A DNA stretch of 64,000 nucleotides from Cinnamomum chago. Lineage: Eukaryota > Streptophyta > Magnoliopsida > Laurales > Lauraceae. Location: contig CP142453.1 of assembly GCA_038049695.1 (NCBI GenBank), positions 34,998,501 through 35,062,500 of the forward strand, read 5' to 3'. Position numbers and translations under genes: made by a program. Position 1 is the first letter of the stretch, and each line of letters begins with the position of its first letter. Positions 10,001 through 21,479 of the stretch are shown here, piece by piece. Below the pieces are notes generated by a model. That model was not told where the DNA came from, did not search any database, and saw only the letters and a program-made list of their open reading frames with translations.

Positions 10001-11340
10001 AAAGATTATTTGATAGCCACTCTAAAAAACTGCAGTTTTTAAAGTTCTAAGGAATTCAATTTCACGAAACAAATGGGGGCCTTAAAACAAATTTCATGTC
10101 AATCAGATTATGCCTAACTCCAATTTGATCAGGACTGAAACAGATACGTGAAGTGAAAAAATTACACTTTTGTCATTCAATGGTGGGCATAAGTTCGATC
10201 AAAAGAAATTTGGCTTAGATATTACTCAACTTCGCAAAATGATTTTGATGGGATCAAAGAATTGTTGACTCATAAGAGACTGTTTATCTGAAGAAAGTGG
10301 GCCTCACCACCAAGAAGTGGAGAAGATGGGATTCTGGTTTCAAACTTCCACAGACATTCTATATCTAATAAACAGAACAAAGTAAACATTCCTGTAAATT
10401 GTATTCCTCTTATGCTATTCCTATGGATTTGCGAGAGGTGTCTACCGTATCTCACAAAATTCAAATCGCTCAAAATCATATTCTCTTATTTACTGATTAT
10501 GGGCAAAAACAATTCTCACTTGAGGTTGCCCCAAAGTCATAGTGGTCACTTCTAACAGTATGTTAATGAAATCTACTTCAAATAGTCCAAGTGTCTACTT
10601 ACGACCATTGGAATTCACTTCCATGGAAATTTTAAACTGTATATTTTGAAAACTAGAAAAGTCGACTCAACTAAGCAGGTCACTAAACTGAGCTAAGTAA
10701 CTAGGGTAAGCATGTCCGGACACTTCGTTAGAATTGTTCGACTCTGCGGCTCGGCCTAACACAGTGACATACCAAGCCATGCAAGCTCGGGCTATTCAAG
10801 GCAAGTTGGAACAAGCTTTGAAACCATGGTGCATGATGGTAACAAAATTCCACGGTTTATGCAGTTTGCCTCATTTTAACGATCCCATTTATAAGGGATA
10901 GGATGAGATGATTTACACCTGGCCTTTATAATTTCAAAATGGTGTCAAAGTTTTACATGTAAGATTTAGTCTATTGATATGATGTGCCATAGACGCTGGT
11001 TCTGACTCATTGACAATGTGATTCCATAACCAAATTCATTAGATTTTTTGATATTGCGATCCGTTGTGAACCAACTTATGATATGAATCAGTGTGACTCA
11101 AATCATGATAGTGGGTTGGTAAGTGGTCTAGTGATCTAGGTATGCTTGGTGGGACATTGATTACTTGTAGTCGTCTACCATGCCGAGTTTGTCCGAGGGT
11201 ATCAGTAATGGGTTTCGTCTGGGCTTAATGTATAGGTCCACAGGCAAGGGCCAGGCTGAATTCATGGCTGATAACTGAACGGGATGGACAGACACAATCA
11301 CTCTTTCTCAGCGATTCGTCCGAGTCAACTCGGGTTGCTG
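10001..11340. other. Intergenic, no gene recognised
   Basis: Unique-looking sequence of mixed composition. Open frames are short and without recognisable domains. No terminal repeats or RNA genes were noticed. Confidence 0.4.
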
Positions 11341-11660
11341 GATCACTAAGTTTGGCAACTAGAATTGTCGGCTTGTTTTGATCTAGGGCTACGAGAAGAG
11401 ATCAACCACGCAAGAAGAACACAAAGATTTACGTGGTTCAACTTTTGGCCTACGTCCACGGGGAAGACGGGAGAAAATCACTAGGCAATCAGAGGTTGTA
11501 CATCATAGAGACTCTGGGTCTCTATTTATAATATCAGCCTCAAACCCTGTTATACCCAAACCCTACTTCTAATCACGGTAAACTTACTATAATGGATGTA
11601 CTTCTAATCACAGTAAACTTGGACAATCCAGGGGCCCGGTTAACCAAGACTTATTAATTT
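11341..11660. repeat. Possible LTR-like remnant
   Basis: The stretch has an LTR-leader flavour: AACACAAAGATTTACGTGG, GGCCTACGTCCACGGGGAAG, then GGGTCTCTATTTATAATATC, a TATA-like element. A partial direct repeat (TACTTCTAATCACGGTAAAC / TACTTCTAATCACAGTAAAC at about 11565 and 11600) follows. No TG...CA borders, target duplication or coding region were found, so this is tentative. Confidence 0.25.
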
Positions 11661-13490
11661 CTAGTGAGCCATACTAATAAACAGGGCTGAGTACTCAACC
11701 AGACTTGCTTGAGCTACTCGCGTGGGTGACATTACAAATCGAGTCGAGTGGAGTCGAGTTTCTGGGTTTTATAGTCCTGACCCATATGGACTCGATGTGT
11801 CATTGAAACAGGCCCCAACATAAGTACGGCCTTACATTATGCTCTCCCACACCACATGGTAATCATCGTTCTATGCCTTAAATTATTACAATCCTTTGTT
11901 TGTTTACGAGTGGAAAGCTTTGTTCCTTTTCCCTCGTTTGTATGTCTTTTGCCTTTTAATCCTTTTCTCTCTGCATTGTGCAGCACGCCTGCCTCAACAA
12001 AATAGCAGGCTTTCTTTGAGCCAAAGAAAACGTTGCAGGCTTTCACAAAGTACTAGAATGCGATGCAACGTGTGAAGAAGCTCTATTGCTGTGACATCAC
12101 TAAAACTTTGCTAAATTCAGTGCATAAGATCGCATTTTTTTTTTTATGCCCTTTCTGTTGGCCATAAAATTCAACTTCATTTATTTTTACTTGTTATATG
12201 TGAGATTTTTAACTTTTGAGTTAACACATTGCATTATTTGCAAATGGAGTTTATTAATTTTGAACTATATTTTTGCATTTGGCATTTTAAAGATCATTAT
12301 GTACCCATTTGATTTGATCCATTGGTGAGATCAAGTGAGATTAATTCATCTCTTTGAGCTTAGCCATTTGAATTAATCATCATAAATTAATTTATGGTTT
12401 ACAACATTTTATGTTGGACTATGTGATGTATATTTCATCATTAATTATATCATGTGTACAACTTGAGGCTAATATATGTGTTGAATTATTAATTGGAAAA
12501 TGAAATAATGATGCTTTTCTTGTGTTAGTATTTCTTTTAATGATGCAGAATAGAGGTATCTATGATTGGATGACACTTTTACATTTTGGATAGTACATCA
12601 TCAACATCATCCATCAGATGAGTTTGCAGATCGTGCTCACTACATCATCGATCAGGTAACACATGGGGATGTTACATCGTCGATCATATCACATAATCAT
12701 GGATTTTGCATCATCATCCATTGGATCAAAGTACAGATCGTGGATATGGATAAAAGAAAGTATGAGACAATCAATTGAGGTATGTCATCAACAAATGACA
12801 ATGGATATGGGTAAAAAAAATTGAGGTAAATAAAGTATAAATTGCGGTGAATAACCCCATTACTTTTCAATGTGATATTATATCACTAAGATTGAATCTA
12901 AATCTTGAGGGAGATGGGTTTACCGAAATAGAGGGATGGTCCTGACTGTAGCTTACTCTGAAATTTGTAGTTAGAGTTCAAAGGAAATTTGGTCAGATGT
13001 ACTGTCCACCAGAGGGTATATTGAGATATTCCTCGCATTGCACATTTATTTGGATCTAGTGAGGGAAATTGATTTGTTCCAAATTTGCCCATCTCTGAAA
13101 TTCGTGCATTGTTTAGCTTTCGACTTTATAGTCCTTAACAAACTCATGGCTTAGTGCGGAGTGAGCGAAAGCACTCCCAATGGGTTTGCCTTTGTGAATG
13201 TGGAGGTCATTGGCCGCCTCTCATGGGTCTTGTCAGTAAGACTCTAAAGCATTCGCTAAGACCAAGACTAGCGCATGGCCTTTGAAATAGCGCGGCGTGA
13301 AGACTATGGATGCCCGACCATATTGTATAATGTGAATATGTATCGTGAACTTCACTTGGGTGACTCACTTTCATACTAAGGTTTTATGATACATATTCTA
13401 CCTTCAAGTTCAAGGGACATCCACCTGTAAGGGATGCATTATACAGTTTTTAGTCATTTTCTATTATTATTAAATATTCTTTAAAAAATA
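11661..13490. other. Intergenic, no gene recognised
   Basis: Between 12540 and 12780 there is a cluster of CATCATC/GATCGT-type short repeats. 13140-13450 reads like non-coding retroelement leader or tail but has no recognisable protein. No structural RNA was seen. Confidence 0.35.
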
Positions 13491-13499
13491 TTTTTAGAA

Positions 13500-13803
13500 A
13501 ATAGTGGGGGATTGTTGGATATTTTCTAAAACCAAATCATTTAAAAAATAAATTCGAAGAGACATTTGATTGTGTCTTTTCAAAATCAAGTGTTTTGTGC
13601 CCTTTGGATGAAATGTGTCTTTTGGGCCCATTTGAGTGGATGTGACCCAATTTCAAAGGTTTCTTTCAAACATTATAAATTGAGGTTATTTGAATTTTTC
13701 CAAAGAATTGAAAGAATTCAAGATCCAAAATGAGTATAATGCAGTATTTTCAGAAGCATATTGTCTAAGAGTATTTTATTCTCTTTTATTTTTACTTTGA
13801 TTT
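13500..13803 (+). repeat. Possible 3' LTR start interrupted by CACTA element 2
   Basis: A purine-rich tract (AAAATAGTGGGGGAT, about 13498-13512) is followed directly by TGTTGGATATTTTC, the arrangement of a polypurine tract abutting a 3' LTR. A TATAAAT-like site follows at about 13675. The sequence is cut by the CACTA terminus at 13804 and might resume at 23823. I could not find a matching 5' LTR, so the call is weak. Confidence 0.3.
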
Positions 13804-14175
13804 CACTACTAGAAAAACCACTTTTAGCGACCGCCAAAAGCCGTCGCTAAAAGTGGTCTGGCGGTCGCTAATACTTTTAACGATGGCAAGGTGGCGGTCG
13901 CTAAAAAAATTTTAAAAATTTTTCGAAAGTATTAGCGGCCGCCATGGCGGTCGCTAATACTCAATTTTTTTTATTTTTTTTATTTTTTTTTAAATTTTTT
14001 CAACTATTAGCGACCGCCATGGCGGTCGCTAATACTCCAAACGGCAGTCGCTAATGCTCAAATTTTTTTATTTTTTTATTTTTTTTAATTTTTTTTCACG
14101 TATTAGAGGCGGTCGCTAATGGTGAAATTTTACTTTTAGCGGCCGCCAATAGCCATTGATTTTTTAAAAAAATAA
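13804..14175 (-). repeat. CACTA subterminal repeat array, left end of element 2
   Basis: Multiple GCGGTCGC/GCGACCGC and GCGGCCGC cores in both orientations, many paired as short palindromes such as AGCGACCGCCATGGCGGTCG, in A/T-rich spacers. The first 50 bp can pair as a hairpin (CACTTTTAGCGACCGCC with GGCTTTTGGCGG-type partners). It is the reverse complement of the array at 5155-5535. Confidence 0.8.
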
Positions 14176-14478
14176 ATTTCCTTTTTTTCTTAATTTTTTT
14201 CCTACTTTTTATTTATACCTGTACCTGAATATATTAGTAATATACGACTACTACCATCAATTAAAATTACAACTAACAAAAAAAAAGTTTTATATTAATT
14301 ATATTCAAAACATTACAAAAGTTTCAACAAATTATATCATCCATTACAATTACAGAAAAAATAAAAATATTTCCGTGCAAGGTGCCGTTGTAGATCCTAT
14401 GCTCTCAAACCTGAATAGAAAAAAGAAAATAAATATTAATAGTTAAATATAAAATCCAAATCATTTCATTAAATGAAT

Positions 14479-14551
14479 TGTGCTCACAAGCTCAGGATGG
14501 TTCAACAAATCTTGTCCAATTGCCTTTCCTGCTGCCCCATAGTTGTAGTTC
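14479..14551 (-). pseudogene. GH19 chitinase exon fragment
   Basis: After a good acceptor on the minus strand (TTTCTGTAG at 14552), the sequence encodes [20 protein letters not shown] followed by LVS. Class I/II chitinases have [22 protein letters not shown] after the GRGPIQL motif, with an intron at just this junction in many plants. Only about 24 residues survive and the catalytic glutamates are not included, so it is inert. It starts where the similarity between the two CACTA subterminal regions stops, as expected of captured DNA next to the element end. Confidence 0.7.
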
Positions 14552-14559
14552 CTACAGAA

Positions 14560-15780
14560 ACCGAGTACAACATGTTAGATGATAATTAAACTTAACCTCT
14601 GAGACAAGTGACCAAAGCTTTTGGAGATGATGTGGTGACTGATAATACTCCTTGTGGGTTAGAGAATAGAGGCCGTATTGTATGGGTTGGGGTTGGGCGT
14701 GGTTGACCGCTGTGGGTGACATATATAGGCCCAACCGCCCAAGGAAAATGTGCCATATTCATTAGGAGGTTGGATATATCAATCTGAATCCAGATAGAAA
14801 CTAAAGGTCAACCCAGACCCTTAATTGCCAGGTTGGATTTCAATCAGGTTCGTTGGTCAAAATGCAATTAATTGGGCTGGATCTGGTCATGGCTGAGTTA
14901 ACAGTTGATATAGCAAGTAGAGATTAGATTCAGAATATGAAACACAACTCATCCAGAAATCAGGTTGGAAATGTCAACCAGAACTCAACCTGAAAAACAA
15001 AAATGGCCAGGCTAATCCTGTAACTTGTGTCTTGGGTGGGTAGGTCGGATGAGGAATTCCCACCCCTTCCCAATAAAGAACTAGTCTCAGACCATGTCCA
15101 AGTTGGCTCGACCAAATTGGCTCAGGCACTCAGCCCAACCCGATCAGTTGCAACTCACACAAAACCGAAACCATTACTTTAGCATTCAAGCTTGAGTCAG
15201 GTCCATCATCATCACCATTTCATTATTTTCAATGAAGATACCCTCTTCCTATGAAAGCCAATAATCTTCTGCTGGGAAAGACTAGAGTAGAATGAGAAAA
15301 AATTAAAATTTAAAAAAAAATTATGTGGGAATCTAAATCGAATTGCATTAATCAAGCAATGAACTCACAAGAGTAAAATTTAAAACAGAGAAAACAAAAT
15401 GTTATAATTTCTAACATTGATGTTGTCGTCGTCGTCAACAACGCAACAATACAACATGCGAGGTAAACACTAGGTAATAATGAGGTACAGGGCCAGCTGT
15501 TAAAGTTTCTAACAGTCCAGCCCCAAGAGATCAGGGTAAACTAAAAAATTGATAAAGAAAAAAGCCCCAAGCCCTCAAGAAAATGAAGATGGGGAAGAAA
15601 CAGAGAAGGAACATAAAGAGAAGGCTTCTACAATTTATTGACTTGTTAGTATAAAACTGCAGTTAATTATGACTAATTGCAATGGATAAGAACAGGTATA
15701 CATAATCACGAGATCATAATATATTCAGGTCCTAACAAGCAAACGGACATTGCATTTCAAGGATGATGGGCGCAGAAAAA
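14560..15780. other. CACTA-internal interval without recognised exon
   Basis: Mixed sequence between the chitinase and armadillo fragments. It includes a short GTCGTCGTCGTC run near 15425. It may be captured intron sequence; nothing coding was recognised. Confidence 0.35.
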
Positions 15781-15788
15781 AATCTTAC

Positions 15789-16536
15789 CTCAATAATCCA
15801 ATAACAGGTTGCAAAGCTCCAGCAAGGAGTAGTACTTTTTTAATGTTTGGGGATGAATGGACCAGATTCCCAATCACACCAACCTAAAATATTCACAAGA
15901 ATACATTATTTGCAGGTAATAATAATAGATACTAAAGTTTTTCGTAATTAAGGCCTGCTCATTCAGAGAATGATGACTAATAGTCGTAAACCTCACCGCC
16001 TCATAATGAATAGAAGCGTCCTCAGATCTTAGCATTAGTATCAATGTTGGAAGCGCATTGCATTCAACAATCTGTAGAATGATATATGTCAATAGCATCC
16101 ATTACATTTTAGAGGGATGCTGAATTCCCAGTTACAAAGTATTGTCATTTACCTGATTCTTATTTTCATCATTTTTAAAGGCTAGGGTTCGCAGTGCCCC
16201 TGCAGCTGCTCGTTGCACTTTTGTATCAGTAAATTCAAGCAACTCAACAAGAGGAGGAATCCCCCCTTCCATCCTGAGAAAAAAAACCAGGACAAATTTC
16301 ACACACAGGGTATCATGGCACACGAGTAATATAAAAGGAAAAAAGTACACAACCCAACCCAACCTGACATGTGTTTTGATACTGCTGTTCTCATGAGAAA
16401 GATTAGTGATAGCATCAGCTGCTCTACGAATAACACTGCTGGTTGCTCGTAAACTAGAACCATCGCTCCGACGTTTCAACATGCTTACAAGGTAAGTCAA
16501 AGCACCGGCATCAACAATGAGCTGCTGGTGCTCAGG
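15789..16536 (-). pseudogene. ARIA-like armadillo-repeat protein, four captured exons
   Basis: Four exons on the minus strand with intact GT-AG sites and compatible phases: 16536-16364, 16273-16153, 16071-15997 and 15883-15789. They encode PEHQQLIVDAGALTYLVSML, then VIRRAADAITNLSHENSSIK, GGIPPLVELLEFTDTKVQRA, AAGALRTLAFKNDENKNQ, IVECNALPTLILMLRSEDAS and VGVIGNLVHSSPNIKK. This is the armadillo array of ARIA (ARM repeat protein interacting with ABF2) and ABAP1 relatives, BTB-armadillo proteins of ABA signalling and cell-cycle control. The upstream ARM repeats and the C-terminal BTB domain are absent, and flanking sequence holds no further exons that I can see. The reading frame is open across all four exons. 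It is a captured genomic segment with introns, not a retrocopy. Confidence 0.88.
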
Positions 16537-19044
16537 CTGAACAGAAAGAACAAAAGAATAAAAAAAAACAATAGATACTCACAGCAGTCTAAAAAACAGG
16601 ACACCTAAATAGAAGCAGAAAGATGCCAAGACACTGCAATCTGAAATCAACTACTATCTGAAAGGGTAACAACCATCATCTTGGAAGTATAGAAACTTTC
16701 CTCCATAGTTAAGAGATTTATGTGTGTGTTCTATATAGTGGTTGAATGATGATAGTATTCACCCTAAAAATGAACTTCTACTGAAGAAGTTCCGTTGCGC
16801 TGTTGTGCAGAGAATACTTTCTGTTTTCAACATGGCAAGGAGCAAAACATAACACATGTATACAGTCCACAACTATTGATAGTGACTGGGTGATGATCAG
16901 ATTCACAAAGGGTAGCACAAGGATTTATCATACAGATTGATAAAATATAATTAAAAAATGGTTGGTAACCAAGCACTATTCTGAAAGAGAATAGTTACTG
17001 TAAGAAACTCCATGTATCATATTGGGGGACACCTTGAAATGTGGAGCCAATTCAAAAGGCACTCGTATTTGACATTTATTCCAATCCATGTTCTTTGGAA
17101 AGAGAACAACCAAGCATGAATGACAAACCCAAAACAATCTGAGATTCTAAATGATGCATAAATTCTGGCAAGGAAAAAAAAAGAGCACAGAACACGATAA
17201 TATCATTCGACTAGTGTTTCTCTGTGCCACTGATCAATGAGCTTTCATGTTTTTCTATTTGGCGGCAAATAAAAAATCAAGGGAACTAAGTTGTGTAGAG
17301 AATAGTGCAAAATCCAACTGTATAATTATTTTAAAAAGCTGCTCCTTCACAATTTCTTCTAAATAATCTTAGGGCTAGAGAATAAAATAGAATATGCAAA
17401 CAAAACCATCCCAGTACTGCCTGTCCCAGTCATGTAGGTACTATATAAGGGAGGATACAAATTATCAAATATGTGGTTAGTTGAAAGAGGTTGACTATGA
17501 GTGTACATGGATGAGAACAATGTTAGCAATCATGGCAGAGGTTTAAGATTGTCAACCTAACAGCAATGTCAACAATTATAGGTGGTTGCAATAGCTTATG
17601 TATTTTTAGCAGCCTTATCAAACATGGGAACATTGAGAAAGGATAAATAAATAAAATGAATATGGCAGCAAAAATATCATTATTAGATGCTTCAGAACTT
17701 CAGAAAATATGTCTACATATAACATTCTACAGTTTATACTATCGTATGAATCATTTGGTGCGTACACTGTCGATGATAACTTGTATTTTTCTGTTCTAAA
17801 CCAGGAGCTAAGCTTTAAAAAAAAAAAATCCCATAAACTATCACGGTACAAGTAAACCTATTGAAAAAAACTATTAATAATTAAAAGAAAGATTGCTTGG
17901 ACATTAATTTTACAGTGACCGCATAATTAACCAATCATTTAACTGCTAACCAGTGATACATTTTTATCAGCATTGTCACAGTTTTAAACCTTTCCCAAGC
18001 AAAGTTCTGTAAAAGTCCCAATTATGATATATTCTTTGAGCTAGTGCAGCTCAAATCTAAAACCCACATAAACTCAAATCAAGTCCCGGGTTTCTCAAAC
18101 ATTGAACCCCAAAAGGATATTGAAAATCTTGAAACAAACAAACAAGTAAATCAATAGACACCTATCATCAAAAAAAGGGGCAAAGAAGCTCATAGGGTTT
18201 GAGAATCATACTCCAGTCCTCTGTTGATTCAAACCTCCACTGGTGGCAATCATTAAATAGCGATCAGGATATGTGACTGATTCCGAAGCTGAAAACCGAT
18301 GAACACAGCTCACATTAGCCAACAAACACCATACACACACAGACAAGTAACACGCATTTGTCTATCAAATCCCTTCAAACTCAGACACCAGAAATGGAGA
18401 ATGACAGAACAAGAACAAATCTAAAGTCAACAAGTGAAATCCTCAACTGAGAAATCAAGCCACAAACACCACACAACATTACTTCCTTAGAAGATCAAAT
18501 TCTCGAAGCTCAATGGAAGCCCAAAAATCTACATCGCATTAAGAAGTCAACTGCACAAAATCAAATCGAAAGCCAACTGATTAAAAAGAAAATGCAACAA
18601 TCCCAACCCAATGCAGAAATCAAAGAAGGGAATGCACAGAGGGGAACAACAATTAGACTTGCTCTCTTCCACAGAGTTGAGTATGATAAAATGAAGAAGG
18701 AACTAAAATACTTGTTCTAAAATGGACGTGTAGAATTACAAGGGAACATGGATAGAATTAAGAGAAACCTATAAGAGTAGAACCACCATAAGAGAAAATC
18801 ATGAGATGAAAAAGAAATAGTTAACACACATAGAAATAGATTTCAAACAGCATTATATATAAATAATTGGAGCTTTCCAAGTTCAAGACAATAACAATTT
18901 TAAAAATAAACATAATAAAAAAATAAATTTGAGGTCCCTCACAAGAACATGCACTGGTTACCAATTCTCTTCATACACTTTTTTAAAAGTATGAAAAAAT
19001 AAATATATGCCTGAATCTATGAATATCATCATCAATATCCTAAC
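16537..19044. other. CACTA-internal, possibly captured ARIA intron and filler
   Basis: About 2.5 kb with no coding exon recognised on either strand. The first part could be the long intron preceding the captured ARIA exons. 18180-18900 is A-rich with many short, unremarkable open frames. Confidence 0.4.
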
Positions 19045-19102
19045 TACCATTTGCGACCGCCTCCGCCTTTTCCAGCGCCAAAACGCAATTTTCTAGTAGT
19101 GA
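19045..19102. repeat. Internal CACTA terminus
   Basis: GCGACCGCCTCCGCC precedes AACGCAATTTTCTAGTAGTG, which ends at 19102. This is a second right-type CACTA end inside element 2, resembling the outer end at 23822. The next three bases are AGT, which do not match the TTT before 13804. It therefore probably marks the border of an older element now included in the larger unit. Confidence 0.7.
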
Positions 19103-19280
19103 GTCCCACATGAGGAGCCTCCAAATCCTCTCAGGCAGCTTACAGCAAGAGATAACCCCATATGAATAGCCAAACCATATCAGTTTATTGTGTTTCACCT
19201 TTTTAACCTATTGTGAAGCAGTACTGGCATATGAACATAAGAAAATGAAAGAATATCGTTTCCTAAAGCCAATTCTTCAC

Positions 19281-20130
19281 CTTTTCTCTCGAAACATCAT
19301 TTTTTGCTGAACCGGGTCTAGAAGCATTAGTAGCAGAATCTGGCCAACCTCCAGCTTTAGTTGCAGATGTCCTGAGGAACAGATTTATGTTAGTTATTCT
19401 CGGTGCAGAATGACATCTGCTATTTTTAATAATAGAAAACCCGAGTAGTGTTGGATTTGGACTTTAGGGAAAAGAAAGAAATTTACTTTGTCAAGTGCAA
19501 AAGACCATCAGACAGCCCATTAGGCATGGTATGCAGCAGATTTGCAGCTATTTCTGATACAAAAATTCACACATGGGGATCAAAAGAATGACATAAAAAA
19601 CTAAGCTTATTATAAAGTCCATATGCCCTTTACTAAAACACCTAATCCCTGATGCCATGTACCTTTAGGATGTGTATAACTTTCAGCAACTTCCTTGACA
19701 GAATTCTGTCGAGTTGCAACTGCTACAGCCTTGAAATGAAACCAAAGGCAAGTCCAAAAATTTTGTATTAAAAACAATTCCAAGTATAGAATTTAAAAAC
19801 CATCCATTTACACATTGGTATGATAAGTGTGTTTCACCAAGACACCAACCACAAAAAAAGTCATATTAGTAACTGAATTTTGATTCCTGCCTCAAGTCAT
19901 GAATGAGATAATTATAGGACAAACCATTTATAACTCATTCATGAATTAAGCAGGCGCAGATTGAAAAATATGCGAACAGGTGCAAGATACTAAAAGAAGT
20001 CCAAGCACTGTCTGCATTCTTCATCTGCAAAGAGATAATGCAAATCAGAAGATTATGAAGTATACAGGTAATGTGTCACTCTCCGGTCTTCTCATTGGAA
20101 GAGATTTGGGATGAATCGTCTCCAATAACC
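19281..20130 (-). pseudogene. Exon chain of an unidentified host gene
   Basis: Three exons with good splice sites and matching phases run 19729-19663, 19553-19487 and 19371-19281 on the minus strand. They encode AVAVATRQNSVKEVAESYTH, IAANLLHTMPNGLSDGLLHL and ATKAGGWPDSATNASRPGSA with the joining residues. Upstream, about 20130-20066 (LLETIHPKSLPMRRPESDTL) and 20024-19991 (MKNADSAWTSF) look like two earlier exons, though the junction of the latter to 19729 is out of phase. I do not recognise the family with confidence. Composition and splice structure look genuinely coding. It shares strand and context with the other captured fragments. Confidence 0.55.
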
Positions 20131-20689
20131 TGCAAACAGCACCAGGCATAAAAATTAGCAAGATGCCCTTTTTTTTTAATGGTACTTATAAATTAGCAAA
20201 CTACTTTCCTCCTGAAAATCCATGGGACTCGAGGACAAGTTCAGCAAACTACCTATCCCTGTAATCACTAGTACTTGTAAATGTACCGTAAGTGGGTTGA
20301 AAAATATGAAAAAACAGACCATTATATATTATATTCCACAATCCATTTCATGAAGCGCAGAATAAAAGACCACAGGCACAAAGCATTATACTGCCTTTCC
20401 AGTCTATCAAACTAAATCACCATCAAATCTGAATGCTGATATGATTTCACTTAGTGAAAAAAGTCATGTCAAGTGTTGGAAAAATAATACTGCAGACACA
20501 CACAGCAATTGAATTTTATGGGTAACATGTCTCAATGCCTTAAGATTGTAGTTGCAACAATGAGCACCTTCCAACAGTGCTAAGGGCTCTTATCAACACA
20601 TGGCAAAGCTTAATTAGCAATTCCACCAATACCCAAACTGACTGTTATTTGAGATACACACAAAATGCTAAAATACTAATGATAATTGT

Positions 20690-20834
20690 AAGCTACAACA
20701 ACAATATACCCACCCATTTCCAGGGTATGATTCAGATTGAACTTCTGTTGGAGTGCCTGAGTTGACAGCATCATCCAATTGGGTTCGCCCTGCCTGTTCA
20801 TCCTTGGATGATAATCCAATATCATCTTAATCCA
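20690..20834 (-). pseudogene. Coding-like segment fused to the topoisomerase I fragment
   Basis: Just after the topoisomerase similarity stops, the minus strand around 20815-20700 has an open frame reading GLSSKDEQAGRTQLDDAV then NSGTPTEVQSESYPGNGW. Its Ser/Asp/Gln-rich character suggests a disordered protein segment. It could be the upstream part of the unidentified exon chain at 19281-20130. The frame differs from that of the topoisomerase part, so a straight fusion would read a different sequence. Identity unknown. Confidence 0.35.
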
Positions 20835-21370
20835 GTGAGGTTTGTATGGAGGAGGGAAAATGACACCATTGTGCTCCAATGTAGTCCACTTCTGCCCTCC
20901 ACCAGAGCCAGGTGGCACCTTCAACGACTTTGAGTATTTAGAAGCTTTTATAATCTTTTTTGATTTCTTGTTTGTTTTCTTCAATTGGGAGGTGACAACT
21001 TTTGTTGGTTTCTTTGATAAGGATCGATTGTCTGATGAAACCGATTTTTTCACTCTCTGGGAAATTGGTATGTGATCATCATCATCATCCATCTTTGCTT
21101 CTTTTTTTACTTCCTTCTCTACCTTAATTTTGTTAGGCACATCCATCTTTGCTTCTTTTTTAATTTCATGTTCTGCCTTAATTTTGTTAGGCACAGAACC
21201 AGCCAGAAGTTTTGGCTTTTTAACTGAAGAAGAGGGAGGTGGACTTCTAACTTCATTAGATGATGGGATGACGCGTTCATTAGAGCTGATTTCGATTGAT
21301 GATTCTTGGATGAAGTGATGTTCCTTTTAAAAATTACAGGCCCATCATCATCATCATCACCCATTGAAAA
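20835..21370 (-). pseudogene. DNA topoisomerase I (TOP1) N-terminal fragment, frameshifted
   Basis: Minus-strand frames encode, in order, DDDDDGPVIFKRN (about 21361-21320), an acidic/basic low-complexity section, DDDDDHIPISQRVKKS, and KYSKSLKVPPGSGGGQKWTT to NGVIFPPPYKPH at 20835. This is the charged N-terminal domain and the start of the core of plant type IB topoisomerase I, which relaxes supercoils in the nucleus. The first part is in a different frame from the rest, with the shift near 21270. A 51-bp in-frame duplication (PNKIKxExEVKKEAKMD twice) lies at 21092-21194. The core after KPH and the catalytic tyrosine domain are missing. Similarity stops abruptly and unrelated coding-like sequence follows. 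Confidence 0.88.
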
Positions 21371-21479
21371 ATTATTTGGATTTATAAAACCATGCAAAGC
21401 AATTACTCCAATTTCTGGCAACTTAAAACCTGTGCCACATTATCTTCATCGTCATCTGCAAATGGTAAGAAACACAAAC

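Noticed and set aside
11341..11660. Complete copia LTR
   Set aside because: LTR-like phrases are present but no TG/CA borders, target duplication or second LTR could be found, so only a tentative remnant is listed.
13804..14175. CpG island or gene promoter
   Set aside because: The CpG content comes from a repeated GCGGTCGC core within CACTA terminal sequence, duplicated in reverse complement at 5155-5535.
13804..19102. A self-contained CACTA element ending at 19102
   Set aside because: The flanking triplets (TTT and AGT) disagree, whereas 13804 and 23822 agree; kept as an internal terminus instead.
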